Shown here one piece after another: positions 63,471-64,000 of a DNA stretch of 64,000 nucleotides. The translations under genes and the position numbers were made by a program. Where the stretch lies: positions 1,302,001 through 1,366,000 of the forward strand of contig OZ245996.1 in NCBI GenBank assembly GCA_965230205.1, given 5' to 3'. This DNA comes from CANLBN01 sp965230205 (GTDB lineage: Bacteria; Pseudomonadota; Gammaproteobacteria; Pseudomonadales; Cellvibrionaceae). Below the pieces are notes generated by a model that was not told the DNA's origin, did no database searches, and was given only the letters and a program-made list of their open reading frames with translations. The first letter of the stretch is position 1. Every line of letters starts with the position of its first letter.

Positions 63471-64000
63471 ATGGACTATGAATTTCTTTGGCGTCCAGTT
63501 TTTCAAGCGCTCCCACAATTATTGAAGGCATCATTAGTTACGATTGAGGTGTCTATTCTCTCAATGGCGATAGGGCTGATCATTGCGCTATTTCTATTTT
63601 TTGCCAGAGAGTCTACTGTTTGGATTGCTAGATTTTTTGCCAATATCTGGATCGAGATAGCCAGAAACACACCAGCCTTATTTCAGTTGTTCTTCTTTAA
63701 ATTTGGCTTAGGTGCTATCGGCATTATTATTGATTCTTATATTACTGTTGTTATGGCGCTTGCATTTAACACAGCAGGCTATATGGCAGAAACATTTCGT
63801 GGCGGGTTTAAAGCGATTCCCAGCTCGCAGTTAAATTCTGCTCGATCATTGGGAATGACATTTGTGCAAGCGCAATGTTACGTTGTGATTCCTCAAGTAT
63901 TACGCGCAGTTTGGCATCCGATGACAAATCAATTTATTTGGGTGATGTTGCTAACATCATTGGGTATGTTAGTGGGCTTGCGAGAACTGTCAGGTGAAAC
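63471..64000 (+). CDS. Amino-acid ABC transporter permease (C-terminus cut by window edge)
   Basis: The reading frame from the ATG at 63471 runs 176 codons to the right edge. The protein begins MDYEFLWRPVFQALPQLLKA and has several membrane helices of the HisM/GltJ type. The NTPALFQLFFFKFGLG segment and the ATPase-contact loop AETFRGGFKAIPSSQLNSARSLGMT (the EAA motif) are conserved in polar amino-acid permeases. It lies 122 bases after the substrate-binding protein gene, and further transporter genes probably continue beyond the window. Confidence 0.92.
   Translation, partial: MDYEFLWRPVFQALPQLLKASLVTIEVSILSMAIGLIIALFLFFARESTVWIARFFANIWIEIARNTPALFQLFFFKFGLGAIGIIIDSYITVVMALAFNTAGYMAETFRGGFKAIPSSQLNSARSLGMTFVQAQCYVVIPQVLRAVWHPMTNQFIWVMLLTSLGMLVGLRELSGE

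Noticed and set aside
1..64000. rRNA, tRNA, insertion sequences or prophage genes
   Set aside because: I looked through the gaps and gene products and saw no rRNA or tRNA-like sequence, transposase, integrase or phage structural gene. Short RNAs without strong features could still be missed.

Overview
The window reads as the replication-origin region of a gammaproteobacterial chromosome. The core genes run mnmG, mnmE, yidC, yidD, rnpA, rpmH, dnaA, dnaN, recF, gyrB. They are followed by aroE-hemF, tsaC-dprA-LysM, def-fmt-rsmB-trkA-trkH, an lpxL-like acyltransferase, glyQ-glyS, a gmhB-like gene, an lptA-like gene, prlC-yheV and an aa3-type cytochrome c oxidase operon. From memory this order closely matches the origin region of Pseudomonas and relatives. 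The base composition is visibly more AT-rich than Pseudomonas, so a marine or cold-water relative in the Pseudomonadales/Cellvibrionales area is a reasonable guess, but the sequence does not fix the genus. Both edges cut genes: mnmG on the left and an amino-acid ABC permease on the right.

Bases 1-14800 are the replication and RNA/membrane biogenesis core. mnmG lies on the minus strand, then comes a lone acidic lipoprotein on the plus strand, then a gene-free stretch with an AT-rich block and a same-orientation cluster of DnaA boxes. A second gene-free stretch between rpmH and dnaA has two perfect DnaA boxes. recF carries two parS-type ParB sites inside its coding sequence, one perfect and one 15/16.

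Bases 14850-35160 are housekeeping genes. They comprise a response regulator with a TPR tail, shikimate and haem enzymes, t6A modification, DNA uptake/recombination, N-terminal formylation and deformylation, 16S rRNA methylation, potassium uptake, lipid A and phospholipid acylation, and glycyl-tRNA synthetase. Among them are a GmhB-like protein that has lost its catalytic residues, a half-length asparaginase-domain protein, an alpha/beta hydrolase and a glyoxalase.

Bases 35160-43300 hold one giant secreted protein of 2532 residues: a subtilisin-type protease followed by calcium-binding DxDGDG stretches, three related beta-sandwich-like modules, an HYR-like domain and two blocks of seven FG-GAP-type repeats. 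Its last 298 residues duplicate an internal segment.

Bases 43300-57640 return to conserved genes (sixA, a gamma-type carbonic anhydrase homologue, prlC, yheV), then the cytochrome oxidase operon coxB-coxA-cox11-coxC with surf1, an SCO-like protein, ctaA, ctaB and a terminal SCO1-like protein that has no cysteine at all. Bases 57700-64000 form a catabolic module: a SnoaL-like protein, an AraC regulator, a PutA proline-utilisation enzyme and an amino-acid ABC transporter. No rRNA, tRNA, CRISPR array, insertion sequence or prophage was recognised.
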